Positions 9,476 to 17,775 of a stretch of 64,000 nucleotides of DNA are shown piece after piece. This stretch comes from Desulfosporosinus youngiae DSM 17734 (lineage in GTDB: Bacteria > Bacillota > Desulfitobacteriia > Desulfitobacteriales > Desulfitobacteriaceae). Under the pieces are notes generated by a model, which did no database searches, was not told the origin of the DNA, and saw only the letters and a program-made list of their open reading frames with translations. How positions within the stretch are numbered: the first letter of the stretch is position 1; every line of letters starts with the position of its first letter. Both the position numbers and the translations under genes were made by a program. Location: contig NZ_CM001441.1 of NCBI RefSeq assembly GCF_000244895.1, positions 3,430,226 to 3,494,225 on the forward strand, read 5' to 3'.

Positions 9476-11164
9476 TTACCTCACAATCATTTCAGTAATG
9501 ACCTTACCCGGCGAGACCATAGGCAAAACATTTTCATCTTCTGAAATTTTAATATCTACCAGCACTGCCCCAGGATGTTTAAAAGCTTCCTCAAAGGCAC
9601 TGCGCACCTGCTCCAGGGAATTAACATGGATCCCGCGAATACCATAGGCCTCCGCCACTTTAACAAAATCCGGGTTCCCTTGAAGCTGAATTTGACTATA
9701 CCGCTCTCCATAAAATAATTTTTGCATTTGCCGAACCATTCCCAGAACCCCATTATTGATCAGCACAATTTTTATGGGCAGATTATTCTGAGCAATTGTC
9801 CCCAACTCTTGAATCGACATTTGAAAGGATCCATCCCCTGTTACCAATACGACCCTATCCTCCGGGCGAGCTATTTGCGCTCCTACTGCGGCAGGAAGTC
9901 CATAGCCCATGGCCCCAAGTCCGCAGCTACTCGCATAATTGCGTGGATTGACTGTAGGATAATACTGAGCTACCCACATTTGATGCTGACCTACATCCGT
10001 AGTGATGATGGTTTCTCCTCCCGCGATCTCTCCCAGACATTGCATCACCATCTGAGGCGTGAGTCTGTCCTTATCATAATCTAAAGCATGATTTTCCTTC
10101 CATTCACGCAACTGATCCCACCAGTCTGTAATTTCCGGCAAGACAAATTTGGGCAGGGCCTCGATAATCTCTGCCAGGACCTTACGGGCGTCCCCTACAA
10201 TTTGAATATCCGTTTTAACAACTTTACTGATCTCGACAGGATCAATATCAATATGAATAACTTTAGCATTGGTCGCAAATCGATCTCCGGGACCATTGGT
10301 TACACGGTCATCAAAACGTACGCCCACAGCGATAAGCAAGTCACAATCATTAACAGCATAATTCGCTGTTACCGTGCCATGCAACCCCACCATACCCAAT
10401 AGATTAGGATGTCCAAGCGGCAGGCTCCCTATTCCCATCAAGGTTGTGACCACCGGTGCTCCCGTTTTTTCAGCAAATTGTTTTAAGACCCCTTCAGCTC
10501 CGGCAGTCACCACACCGCCTCCGGCATAAAAAACCGGCTTGCTGGCTTCTGAAAGTGCTCTTGCCACTTCTTCAATCTGACCATTATTATCCCGGCCAAA
10601 AATTTTGTACCCTTTCAATTTCATTTCATTGGAAAAGGGAACAACATTTTCCTCAGCTAATACATCTTTGGGAAGATCGATGAGGACAGGACCAGGGCGG
10701 CCGGTCCGGGCTATATAAAAAGCCTCCTTGATAATCCTGGGGAGATCACGCGGATCCTTAACCAAATAGGAGTGTTTAGTGACAGGCATTGTAATTCCAA
10801 CGATATCTACTTCCTGAAAGGAATCAGATCCTATAGAACTGGTTGGAACCTGCCCCGTTAAAACAACAAGCGGGATAGAGTCTAAGAAAGCATTGGCTAT
10901 ACCGGTCACCAAATTTGTAGCCCCCGGGCCGGAGGTGCCTAAACAAACTCCGACTTTCCCTGTAACACGTGAATAACCATCTGCTGCAAACACAACCCCT
11001 TGTTCATGCCGCCCCAGCACATGGCGTATAGGACTATCCAGAAGGGCATCATATAATGGAAGCAATACCCCACCCGGATAACCAAAGATGACCTCGACAC
11101 CTTCCTGCTGCAAGGCATTCAATAAGATGGTCGCTCCCATTAACCCTTTTTTTTCTTCACTCAT
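9476..11164 (-). CDS. ilvB: Acetolactate synthase large (catalytic) subunit
   Basis: A 562-residue thiamine-diphosphate enzyme making acetolactate or acetohydroxybutyrate. It shows the pyrimidine-domain Glu context GRHEQGVVFAADGYSRV (about 51-67), the central FAD-linked domain, and the C-terminal ThDP motif GDGSFQMSIQELGTIAQNNLPIKIVLINN, in which GDGS..NN bind Mg-diphosphate (about 443-472). The ATG at 11164 has GGGAGG upstream, and ilvE ends 28 bases before it. It is part of the riboswitch-led operon. Confidence 0.96.
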   Translation of the reverse strand: MSEEKKGLMGATILLNALQQEGVEVIFGYPGGVLLPLYDALLDSPIRHVLGRHEQGVVFAADGYSRVTGKVGVCLGTSGPGATNLVTGIANAFLDSIPLVVLTGQVPTSSIGSDSFQEVDIVGITMPVTKHSYLVKDPRDLPRIIKEAFYIARTGRPGPVLIDLPKDVLAEENVVPFSNEMKLKGYKIFGRDNNGQIEEVARALSEASKPVFYAGGGVVTAGAEGVLKQFAEKTGAPVVTTLMGIGSLPLGHPNLLGMVGLHGTVTANYAVNDCDLLIAVGVRFDDRVTNGPGDRFATNAKVIHIDIDPVEISKVVKTDIQIVGDARKVLAEIIEALPKFVLPEITDWWDQLREWKENHALDYDKDRLTPQMVMQCLGEIAGGETIITTDVGQHQMWVAQYYPTVNPRNYASSCGLGAMGYGLPAAVGAQIARPEDRVVLVTGDGSFQMSIQELGTIAQNNLPIKIVLINNGVLGMVRQMQKLFYGERYSQIQLQGNPDFVKVAEAYGIRGIHVNSLEQVRSAFEEAFKHPGAVLVDIKISEDENVLPMVSPGKVITEMIVR

Positions 11165-11191
11165 AGTCTTTGCCCTCCCTGCTATTACTTT

Positions 11192-12073
11192 TTACATGCT
11201 GTAAATCTCAGGACCATTGACATGGGTATGAGCCCTAAATACCTCCAGAAGTTGTTTAAACACAGGACCGGGAACACCGGCTCCGATCACACGCCCGTCG
11301 ACATTTCTTACCGGAATCAATTCAGCTGCAGTGCCGGTGAGAAAGCATTCATCTGCCGTATACAAGTCATGACGAGTAAACAGCTCTTCCTTTACGTTGA
11401 TTCCAAGCTCATCAGCAAGCTGTATCACTGTATTTCGGGTGACACCTTCAAGTATGCCTGCAGAAAGAGGCGGGGTTATTAAGACATTATTACGATAGAT
11501 AAAGATATTATCAGCCGTTCCTTCTGCCACATACCCGTCTTGAGTAAGCATAATGGCCTCAATAACACCGGCCTGAATGCTTTCAATTTTTGCCATAATA
11601 TTATTAAGATAATTAAGGGATTTAATTCTCGGATTCAAAGAATCCGGGTTGTTCCGCCGGATTGCCACAGTTTTCACGTCTAATCCCTGCTCATACATGC
11701 TTTCCTCAAAAAGCTTAATTTGTGCTGCAATACACACAATAGAAGCCCCGGAACAATTATCCGGGTTTAGACCCAGATCTCCTTTACCTCGTGATACCAC
11801 CAGGCGAATGTAAGCATCTTTTAAGCCATTCCTGCGCAGCGATTCCAAAACAACCTCTTGCATTTCCTGCTTAGTCAATCCAATCGATAAATTAATCGAC
11901 TTTGCAGATTCATAAAGACGTTTTAAGTGTTCTTCTAATTTAAACACTCGACCATGGTAAGCACGGATCCCCTCGAAAATCCCGTCTCCATACAAAAAAC
12001 CATGATCAAAAACAGATACTTTCGCTTCTTCCTCAGGAACGAAAGCGCCATTCAGGTAAATGATTAGTCCCAT
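11192..12073 (-). CDS. ilvE: Branched-chain amino acid aminotransferase (class IV)
   Basis: PLP enzyme for the last step of valine, leucine and isoleucine synthesis. The 293-residue fold-type IV protein has FDHGFLYGDGIFEGIRAY near the start, the PLP Lys in NPRIKSLNYLNNIMAK (about residue 158), the Glu in EGTADNIFIYRNN and the C-terminal EGVTRNTVIQLADELG. It is the first gene of ilvE-B-N-C-leuA-B. The ATG at 12073 follows GAGAGGTG and sits 30 bases after the leader terminator, so the whole operon depends on readthrough there. Confidence 0.94.
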   Translation of the reverse strand: MGLIIYLNGAFVPEEEAKVSVFDHGFLYGDGIFEGIRAYHGRVFKLEEHLKRLYESAKSINLSIGLTKQEMQEVVLESLRRNGLKDAYIRLVVSRGKGDLGLNPDNCSGASIVCIAAQIKLFEESMYEQGLDVKTVAIRRNNPDSLNPRIKSLNYLNNIMAKIESIQAGVIEAIMLTQDGYVAEGTADNIFIYRNNVLITPPLSAGILEGVTRNTVIQLADELGINVKEELFTRHDLYTADECFLTGTAAELIPVRNVDGRVIGAGVPGPVFKQLLEVFRAHTHVNGPEIYSM

Positions 12074-12098
12074 CGAATCACCTCTCTAATAGTGAACA

Positions 12099-12148
12099 AA
12101 TAAAATCCCAAGCGCAGTCCCCTAATAACGTGGAACTTTCCGCTTGGG
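12099..12148 (-). terminator. Leader terminator (expression platform) of the ilvE riboswitch
   Basis: An 8-bp stem CCCAAGCG/CGCTTGGG (12141-12148 with 12107-12114) with an internal secondary pairing, followed on the minus strand by ATTTTATTT. The strand entering the stem is AAAAAACCC. This can also pair with GGGTTT inside the 3' end of the aptamer (about 12168-12174), giving a plausible switch between terminator and aptamer-linked antiterminator. The switching is inferred. Confidence 0.8.
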
Positions 12149-12154
12149 TTTTTT

Positions 12155-12260
12155 CTACCCACGGTGTAAACCCATTCTGGATTCTGTACCGCTCGGACCA
12201 GCCAGGTTCTCTTCCATTTGTGGAGGAGAATATCCTCGGAACCCTAGGTACACTTCCTTA
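12155..12260 (-). promoter_or_regulatory. ykkC-class riboswitch, probably the ppGpp subtype
   Basis: The minus strand carries the hallmark ykkC blocks CTAGGGTTCCG (about 12236-12246) and GGCTGGTCCGAG (about 12193-12204). An outer helix GTGTA/TACAC joins the two ends (about 12248-12253 and 12163-12168). ykkC RNAs divide into guanidine, ppGpp and PRPP subtypes; those before branched-chain amino-acid operons in Desulfitobacterium-type Firmicutes are the ppGpp class. The gene context (ilvE operon) is what favours ppGpp here. The subtype-defining residues were not modelled, so ligand identity is inferred while class membership is directly supported. Confidence 0.82.
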
Positions 12261-12298
12261 TCTGTTATATTACATTCATTTTAGGGAACGTTGTGTAT

Positions 12299-12327
12299 AT
12301 GATACAGAATACCTCACTCAGTGTCAA
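12299..12327 (-). promoter_or_regulatory. Sigma-A promoter of the ilvE operon
   Basis: Consensus -35 TTGACA (complement of 12322-12327) and -10 TATCAT (complement of 12299-12304) with a 17-base spacer. It lies about 40 bases before the conserved riboswitch core. Confidence 0.85.
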
Positions 12328-12370
12328 CCCTAATTTACTGTAATTATGGGGAATTTCCTCTAGAATTTCC

Positions 12371-12400
12371 TTGTCAAAGTTAGAGGGTACAAGGTATAAT
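12371..12400 (+). promoter_or_regulatory. Sigma-A promoter of hom-thrB
   Basis: TTGTCA (12371-12376) and TATAAT (12395-12400) with an 18-base spacer, divergent from the ilvE promoter. No riboswitch or attenuator is seen in the short leader before hom. Confidence 0.85.
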
Positions 12401-12446
12401 GTCCACTATGTAGGTACATTTGTTTTTTCGAGAGGAGTTGTTCTTC

Positions 12447-13730
12447 ATGCCAATTAACATAGGCATATTGGGTTTAGGCACTGTAGGATGCGGGGTAGTG
12501 AAAGTATTACAGCAAAATGCTAAGGATATTCAAACACGTACCAATTGCGAACTGCAAATCAAAGCAATCCTGGACCGTGATCTTGACCGTGAACGGGATG
12601 TAAGCGGAGACTATCTCCTCACTGATCAATCTGAAGAGGTTCTTCATGACCCTGATATCGACATTATTGTAGAAGTAATGGGAGGAATAGAACCTGCTCG
12701 TACCTTTATCTTAGAAGCTTTGGAACACGGAAAAAATGTCGTTACTGCCAATAAGGACTTAATAGCACTGCATGGTCATGAACTCCTTGAAGCTGCCGAT
12801 GCAGCAGGGAAGGATCTCTGCTTCGAAGCCAGTGTCGGAGGGGGAATTCCGATTATTGCAGCTCTGAAAGATTCTTTAGCAGCCAACCATATTACAGAAG
12901 TGCTTGGGATTATCAACGGAACAACAAACTATATTCTCACGGCCATGGCTGAGCAGGGGCGTGAGTATGCGGAAGTCCTTGCCGAAGCACAACAATTAGG
13001 GTACGCCGAAGCTAACCCTTCTTCCGATGTTGACGGCCTGGATGCTGCACGTAAACTTGCCATTCTTGCTTCCATCGCCTTTAACTCACGTGTTGCCCTT
13101 AAGGACGTTTTTGTGGAAGGTATTTCGAAAATTACTCGTGAAGATCTGGCTTATGCAGCCGAGCTGGGCTGTACTATCAAATTGTTAGCCATTGCTAAAC
13201 ACCACTCAGAGGGAATCGAAGTTCGGGTTCATCCGGCTATATTGCCGCTTAACCATCCTCTTGCTTCTGTCAGCGGTGTTTTCAACGCTATTTATGTCGT
13301 AGGAGATGCTGTTGGAGAAACCATGTTTTATGGCAGAGGTGCAGGATCTCTTCCCACCGGAAGTGCGATTGTATCAGATATTATGCGTATCGTCCGCAAT
13401 ATCCAAACCAAATCAACCCCTTCCAGTAACTGTACATGTTATCTCGACTTGCCGATCAAGGCCGCTTCTGATTTCCATACCGCATTTTATATTCGCCTTC
13501 TTGTTAAAGACGAACCCCGTGTCCTGGCTACTCTTGCTTTACTTTTTGCAGAAGCAAATATCAGCTTCGCCTCAATCATTCAAAAGCAGCGCGGCGAGCA
13601 TCAGGCGGAGATTGTCCTCCTGACCCATCCCTGCCGTGAAGGCGAACTTCAGGAAGCCCTTGATTCTGTTAGAGCTTATAGCAAAGTCCTGAGTATTGAT
13701 AATGTCATCCGTTTTGAAAAGGAAGATTAG
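12447..13730 (+). CDS. hom: Homoserine dehydrogenase
   Basis: Reduces aspartate semialdehyde to homoserine, the entry to threonine, methionine and isoleucine. The 427-residue protein has an N-terminal Rossmann domain (IGILGLGTVGCGVVKVL), the catalytic segment (GTTNYILTAM, then GYAEANPSSDVDGLDAARKL) and a C-terminal ACT domain (about 350-427) for threonine feedback. The ATG at 12447 has GAGAGGAG 9 bases upstream; the in-frame TTG/ATG codons before it lack a ribosome site. It stops with TAG and is followed by thrB after 16 bases. Confidence 0.96.
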   Translation: MPINIGILGLGTVGCGVVKVLQQNAKDIQTRTNCELQIKAILDRDLDRERDVSGDYLLTDQSEEVLHDPDIDIIVEVMGGIEPARTFILEALEHGKNVVTANKDLIALHGHELLEAADAAGKDLCFEASVGGGIPIIAALKDSLAANHITEVLGIINGTTNYILTAMAEQGREYAEVLAEAQQLGYAEANPSSDVDGLDAARKLAILASIAFNSRVALKDVFVEGISKITREDLAYAAELGCTIKLLAIAKHHSEGIEVRVHPAILPLNHPLASVSGVFNAIYVVGDAVGETMFYGRGAGSLPTGSAIVSDIMRIVRNIQTKSTPSSNCTCYLDLPIKAASDFHTAFYIRLLVKDEPRVLATLALLFAEANISFASIIQKQRGEHQAEIVLLTHPCREGELQEALDSVRAYSKVLSIDNVIRFEKED

Positions 13731-13746
13731 TTCAGGGAGGAATATG

Positions 13747-14649
13747 ATGTTTCAAGTTAAAATACCAGCCACCTCCGCCAATCTCGGGCCTGGATTTGAC
13801 TGCATGGGCATGGCCCTTCAACTATACAACAGGATTACCGTCGAAACTAAGCGGCCCTTCCGGATTTCGTTGGCCGGATCTTATCTAGATGGTATACCCG
13901 CGGACGAAAGCAATCTTGTCTGGAGAACCATGTGCCATTTTTGGGACCTTATCCATTATCCTACTCCCACAGTTGATTTGACCTTTGAAAACTTCATTCC
14001 TCCGGCCCGGGGCTTAGGAAGCAGTTCGGCAGCCATCGTTGGCGGACTCGTAGCGGCGAACATAATTGCCGGATCACCCTATACAAAGCTGGAGCTGCTT
14101 CAGGTAGCTGATGCCCTGGAAGGACATCCTGACAATGTAACCCCTGCTTTATATGGCGGAGTCACTTTGTCTGTGCCTACGGAAAATGGTGTACTTCCCA
14201 GAGTTCTGGCTCAATCCCCTAATCTGAAAGGGGTTGTCATAATCCCCGATACACACTTGAATACCAAAAGAGCACGGGGAATCTTAGCTCCGCAAGTTCA
14301 GCGTAAGGATGCGGTTTTTAATATTTCCCACGTCTCACTGCTCACAGAAGCCTTTATTCGCGAAGAGTATGCTCTGCTAAAGGAGGGAATGCGTGACACA
14401 CTTCACCAAAGTCAACGTGCTGCACTTATTCCCGGCTTACTCGAAACTCTTGAAGCTGCCCTTCAGGCAGGAGCCTATGGTGCCGCTCTCAGCGGTTCCG
14501 GCCCCACCTTGTTAGCTCTTATTCCCAGCAACTCTAAGACAGATGTATCTCAAACTATGATATCCACGCTTGCGACACATGGAATCAATGCACAGGCCAT
14601 GATCCTTGAGATTGATTCCGCCGGAGCTTCATCTTCCCCAATCAGGTAA
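13747..14649 (+). CDS. thrB: Homoserine kinase
   Basis: A 300-residue GHMP-family kinase that phosphorylates homoserine for threonine synthesis. The N-terminus reads IPATSANLGPGFDCMGMAL, the ATP loop PARGLGSSSAAIVGG (about 90-104), and ALSGSGPTLLAL lies near the C-terminus. Two ATGs occur in tandem (13744 and 13747); the second has the better distance (6 bases) from GGGAGG. It is cotranscribed with hom. threonine synthase is not in the window. Confidence 0.95.
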   Translation: MFQVKIPATSANLGPGFDCMGMALQLYNRITVETKRPFRISLAGSYLDGIPADESNLVWRTMCHFWDLIHYPTPTVDLTFENFIPPARGLGSSSAAIVGGLVAANIIAGSPYTKLELLQVADALEGHPDNVTPALYGGVTLSVPTENGVLPRVLAQSPNLKGVVIIPDTHLNTKRARGILAPQVQRKDAVFNISHVSLLTEAFIREEYALLKEGMRDTLHQSQRAALIPGLLETLEAALQAGAYGAALSGSGPTLLALIPSNSKTDVSQTMISTLATHGINAQAMILEIDSAGASSSPIR

Positions 14650-14728
14650 CAACATGTACGTCCTCCACATAGCCTATATCAGGACTTGCTCTTTGGCAGG
14701 ACCAATACAGACTATAGGGGGACTTGCA

Positions 14729-14923
14729 ATGCCGGATATAGTTATTTCCGAAGATGAAGAAGCTGCCATTCAATCCTTCCCATTTAATAATATCGGTCTG
14801 TTGATCGGTGCTTTTTCTGCCGGAATTGGTCTTTTTCTCATCGGTTCTCCAACCTCCGGTCCCGTCACATCCATTGTCGGTTTTATTCTTTTTCTAATTG
14901 GTGTTGTCATTTTCGCTCTCTAA
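14729..14923 (+). CDS. Small two-helix membrane protein
   Basis: A 64-residue protein not recognised by name. After an acidic start (PDIVISEDEEAA) there are two hydrophobic Gly-rich stretches, about residues 20-39 and 43-62, separated by PTSGP, so it is probably a hairpin in the membrane. The ATG at 14729 follows AGGGGG. It comes 79 bases after thrB and just before a terminator, so it may be the last gene of the hom-thrB transcript. Confidence 0.6.
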   Translation: MPDIVISEDEEAAIQSFPFNNIGLLIGAFSAGIGLFLIGSPTSGPVTSIVGFILFLIGVVIFAL

Positions 14924-14940
14924 AGATCCATTTTCAACGA

Positions 14941-14967
14941 GTCCACCGTTAAAGGTGGGCTTTTTTT
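14941..14967 (+). terminator. Terminator after hom-thrB and the small membrane gene
   Basis: A 7-bp stem GTCCACC/GGTGGGC (one G-T pair) with a 6-base loop, followed by seven T. Confidence 0.88.
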
Positions 14968-15037
14968 ATTCCATCTCAAAGTTAAGATAATCAGGTACGC
15001 ATAAAGCCTATCTTTATCAGGGATGACACAGAAAGTC

Positions 15038-15098
15038 AGAAAACTTGGCTGGAGCCAAACTTCTGCGTTTGTCCAAAATCCCAAACGTTTGGGATTTT
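15038..15098 (+). repeat. Possible dispersed repeat unit with perfect palindrome
   Basis: A 21-base block at 15038-15058 (AGAAAACTTGGCTGG plus GCCAA) can fold as CTTGGC/GCCAA. It recurs on the other strand at 47275-47295 with a single mismatch. Seventeen bases later comes a perfect 24-base palindrome at 15075-15098 (half-site AAAATCCCAAAC). The surrounding 14968-15273 stretch contains no convincing gene: the short frames across it have no ribosome site. Confidence 0.5.
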
Positions 15099-15273
15099 GA
15101 TACAAGCATGACCGCTATATCGATTAGTAAATGAAAGGGTACCCTAAAGAATCTCACAGACCCAAAAGCAAGGCAGCTTCGCCTACAGAAGTGAACCCAT
15201 TGCATGGAGAGGAGGTAAGGCTCGTTTTCATCCTCTGCTGGTGCCGCACAGCGGCATGGATTTCTGATATTAA

Positions 15274-15317
15274 GAAAGCCCGTAGGGTCAATTCATGAAT
15301 TGCCTCCACGGGCTTTC
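15274..15317 (-). terminator. Long hairpin, terminator of the protease-like gene
   Basis: A 10-bp outer stem GAAAGCCCGT/ACGGGCTTTC (15274-15283 with 15308-15317) continues, with two mismatches, into an inner stem around CAATTCATGAATTG. It lies 43 bases past the stop of the minus-strand protease-like gene. Both strands carry TTTC at the stem end. Confidence 0.7.
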
Positions 15318-15359
15318 AGCATACTCTGACACAAACTAAAAACGAAGCCCTCCTTGGTC

Positions 15360-16271
15360 TTAAAACTCAATATCCAGTAAGCTTAACACCGTTTGAATTG
15401 GATTTAAGAGGGTTGCCTGACCTGAACCTGCAAACAAAAGCCCAACTGCACGATTATTTTCCTCCAGAACTAAAGATCCGCTATCCCCTCCTGCAGACAT
15501 ATTTGTGGTTAAAATTTGGTTTTGAAAATTCAGGGTTCGACCTCTCCCATAGCCGACATTAAGCTCGACATTAACTGCTCTGATTCTGCCGGTGGTCAGT
15601 CCGGTCGTCCGCCCAGTCTTTTTAACATTCATACCTATTTTTGCTGTTTCAGTCCCTCGAACTAAGCCAATTTCCAGGATCTCAGGGATAATCAGTTCAT
15701 TGTTCAGGGGTTGCGCTAAAGCACAATCAACATGGTTTCTTGTAGGATACTCATTTAATGCAACATATTTCTTCAATCGGGCAATTCCATCTGCCGATGT
15801 ACTTCCACCATCAATTGCTCCAGGTTGAAGAATCAAATCCCCTATTTTTGCCCTCCTGTCTCTGCCGTTGGAGGAATTGGCCAAAACGTGGTTGTTAGAT
15901 AGGATAAGTGGTTGCCCACTCTTGCGGTCATATACAACCGCTCCAAAGGTTCCTGCTGTCGTAAGATAATGCCCAATACTGACACCCGGAGCAGCCGGCC
16001 GCATACGCCTTGGGTAGCTTAGAATAGCATATGCAGGATTTCCTGCTGAAAATGCCTGCATATCCCCGACTTCAATAACATCAGTTACTGTTCCATTCAG
16101 GGTTTTGGGAACTAGCTGATGCTTTTTTAATTGGTCCAATGGTAATTTTCTTTTTACTAAAACAATAATTGCTTTTTGTTCTGTTGTGACTCCCCCAATT
16201 TCCTTAAGACCCTGACCTACCCCAATAACTTGAGGAAGAGCCATTAATGATTTCTTGTTTTTATTATTCAT
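15360..16271 (-). CDS. Trypsin-like serine protease domain protein
   Basis: A 303-residue protein of chymotrypsin fold. The apparent triad is His128 in LSNNHVLAN, Asp182 in HVDCALA and Ser264 in GGDSGSLV (numbered from the start used here). No signal peptide or membrane helix is seen, so the protein should be cytoplasmic or spore-associated. The N-terminal part (about 1-90, with VIGVGQGLKE) matches the front half of bacterial proteins that carry such a domain. The ATG at 16271 follows GGAGGG; a longer in-frame version lacks a ribosome site. It is monocistronic. Substrate and true activity are unknown. Confidence 0.72.
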   Translation of the reverse strand: MNNKNKKSLMALPQVIGVGQGLKEIGGVTTEQKAIIVLVKRKLPLDQLKKHQLVPKTLNGTVTDVIEVGDMQAFSAGNPAYAILSYPRRMRPAAPGVSIGHYLTTAGTFGAVVYDRKSGQPLILSNNHVLANSSNGRDRRAKIGDLILQPGAIDGGSTSADGIARLKKYVALNEYPTRNHVDCALAQPLNNELIIPEILEIGLVRGTETAKIGMNVKKTGRTTGLTTGRIRAVNVELNVGYGRGRTLNFQNQILTTNMSAGGDSGSLVLEENNRAVGLLFAGSGQATLLNPIQTVLSLLDIEF

Positions 16272-16432
16272 CAAGAAAGCCCTCCGTTTGTCCTTTTCTG
16301 CAATATATGAAAAAGAGGACAAACGGTGACATGCCCTGTAAATTTGAGATAGATAAACAAATGGATGCTGTCTTACATATCTTATACAAATAACATTTTT
16401 TGGTATTTTTTATAGAAAAGAGGTTCATTTAA

Positions 16433-16756
16433 ATGAATAATTACGAGTCTATTCGACTATTCAGGAAAAACAGGGTGATTGATGACACGCAAGGGCTATC
16501 TGAGAAAGAAGACTCTCCTATTTCAGAAAAACAATTTTCAGACCTTATAATTAAACCCCTCGAGAATAAGAAAAAAGAGATTTCCGCACAAAAAAATTCC
16601 GAACAATTTCCTCTTCCGCCGAGTATAACCGAGGCGGTTCAAAAAGCCTTTGGGTTACTTGGCATGGTCTTAAAGGACAATTCAGGGCTGAACTCATTAA
16701 AAGATCATGATATTTTAGGGAAATTGCCTCTATGGTTGTTCAAGAAACTACAGTAA
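16433..16756 (+). CDS. Hypothetical 107-residue protein
   Basis: Not recognised. It is a charged, largely helical protein with a Lys/Glu-rich middle (residues 35-60) and a more hydrophobic end (AFGLLGMVL, then LPLWLFKKLQ). No signal peptide or metal motif is seen. The ATG at 16433 has GAGG upstream, and a strong terminator follows 4 bases after the stop, which supports it as a real monocistronic gene. Confidence 0.6.
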   Translation: MNNYESIRLFRKNRVIDDTQGLSEKEDSPISEKQFSDLIIKPLENKKKEISAQKNSEQFPLPPSITEAVQKAFGLLGMVLKDNSGLNSLKDHDILGKLPLWLFKKLQ

Positions 16757-16759
16757 TAT

Positions 16760-16812
16760 AAAAGCCCGCTGTTTGCTAAGTCAAATGAAAGTCTGCAGAC
16801 AGCGGGCTTTTA
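16760..16812. terminator. Bidirectional terminator between convergent genes
   Basis: A 12-bp stem AAAGCCCGCTGT/ACAGCGGGCTTT (about 16761-16772 with 16799-16810), flanked by T on the + strand and by the matching A run for the minus strand. It separates the 107-residue gene from the flavoprotein gene. Confidence 0.85.
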
Positions 16813-16816
16813 TCCT

Positions 16817-17713
16817 TTAGTGAATAGGACTCGTTGATTTTTGATTATCTAAATATTTGACAGCCTGCAAAGCAGCGGTACCACCTTCTCCTGCCGCTTT
16901 GATCAACTGATAAGGTTGGCCCGTACAATCTCCGGCGGCAAATAAGCCCGGCAAGCTTGTCTCCAGTTTATGGTTGACTTTAATTGCTGTATCTTCCATT
17001 TCCAAGCCTGGCACTAGCTGCTCGGCAGGCAGGGTATCTCTCAGGATGAATACCCCATCAACCTCTAAGGTTTCTTTTCCGAGGTCAAGCTGCCGCACAG
17101 CTTGATCCCCAATGATTTTTTCAACCTTGGCCTTAATAACCTCAATTCGTGGGTCAAGCTTTAAAATGTCGCGGTAATATGGAATATAGTAAACGTTTGA
17201 GCAGATACCGGCCATATAATTAGCTTCTTCTTCTCCTTCTTGATGGTAAGCAATAATAGCGACTTGTTTGTTTTTATAGAGAGGACCGTCACACGTCGCG
17301 CAATACCCTACTCCTTTACCCAACAATTCGGCTTCGCCTGGCAATAGTTTTCCCGCTGAAACGCCTGTAGCAATAATCACGGTATCTGCTTCAAAGGATT
17401 TGTCTTTTCCCATAAGGATATAGGGCGGCCCAGGATAAATATTGGTCACTTTAAATTGTGTTATCGGTATTTCCTTTTCCGTTACATGCTTCAGGAAGCG
17501 CTGGCGCAATTCTTCACCACCTATTTCCGGGAAGCCAAGCCAATTGTCAACTTGCGGAGCTTTGGAGAGCTTCGGGCTACAAACTTCGGAACCCAGTAAA
17601 ACAAAATCACGATTACGTATTTTCGCATTAAGGGCTGCTGACATTCCGGCGGGTCCACAACCGATAATCGCTAATTCATAGTGATCTTTTAAGGTATGAA
17701 GCTCTTCTGCCAT
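16817..17713 (-). CDS. Thioredoxin reductase-like flavoprotein
   Basis: A 298-residue FAD/NAD(P)-dependent pyridine nucleotide-disulphide oxidoreductase of thioredoxin-reductase layout. It has the N-terminal FAD motif ELAIIGCGPAGMSAAL, the redox pair CATCDGP (about 137-143) in the NADPH domain, IIATGVSAG, and the C-terminal FAD contact GLFAAGDCTGQPYQLIKAAGEG. The NADPH-domain segment VAIIAYHQEGEEEA replaces the usual GGGxSA motif, so it may prefer another donor, such as ferredoxin as in the FFTR group. The ATG at 17713 has GGGAGG 8 bases upstream. No thioredoxin gene is adjacent. Confidence 0.8.
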   Translation of the reverse strand: MAEELHTLKDHYELAIIGCGPAGMSAALNAKIRNRDFVLLGSEVCSPKLSKAPQVDNWLGFPEIGGEELRQRFLKHVTEKEIPITQFKVTNIYPGPPYILMGKDKSFEADTVIIATGVSAGKLLPGEAELLGKGVGYCATCDGPLYKNKQVAIIAYHQEGEEEANYMAGICSNVYYIPYYRDILKLDPRIEVIKAKVEKIIGDQAVRQLDLGKETLEVDGVFILRDTLPAEQLVPGLEMEDTAIKVNHKLETSLPGLFAAGDCTGQPYQLIKAAGEGGTAALQAVKYLDNQKSTSPIH

Positions 17714-17775
17714 CAATAGTACCTCCCTTTTTGTAAGTTGAGTTATTTTCTTATTATCACCGTTTATTTATCCTT

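Noticed and set aside
14920-15205. Two short minus-strand frames over the palindrome
   Set aside because: They lack ribosome sites and lie over repeat sequence; the protein-like look comes from the repeat itself.
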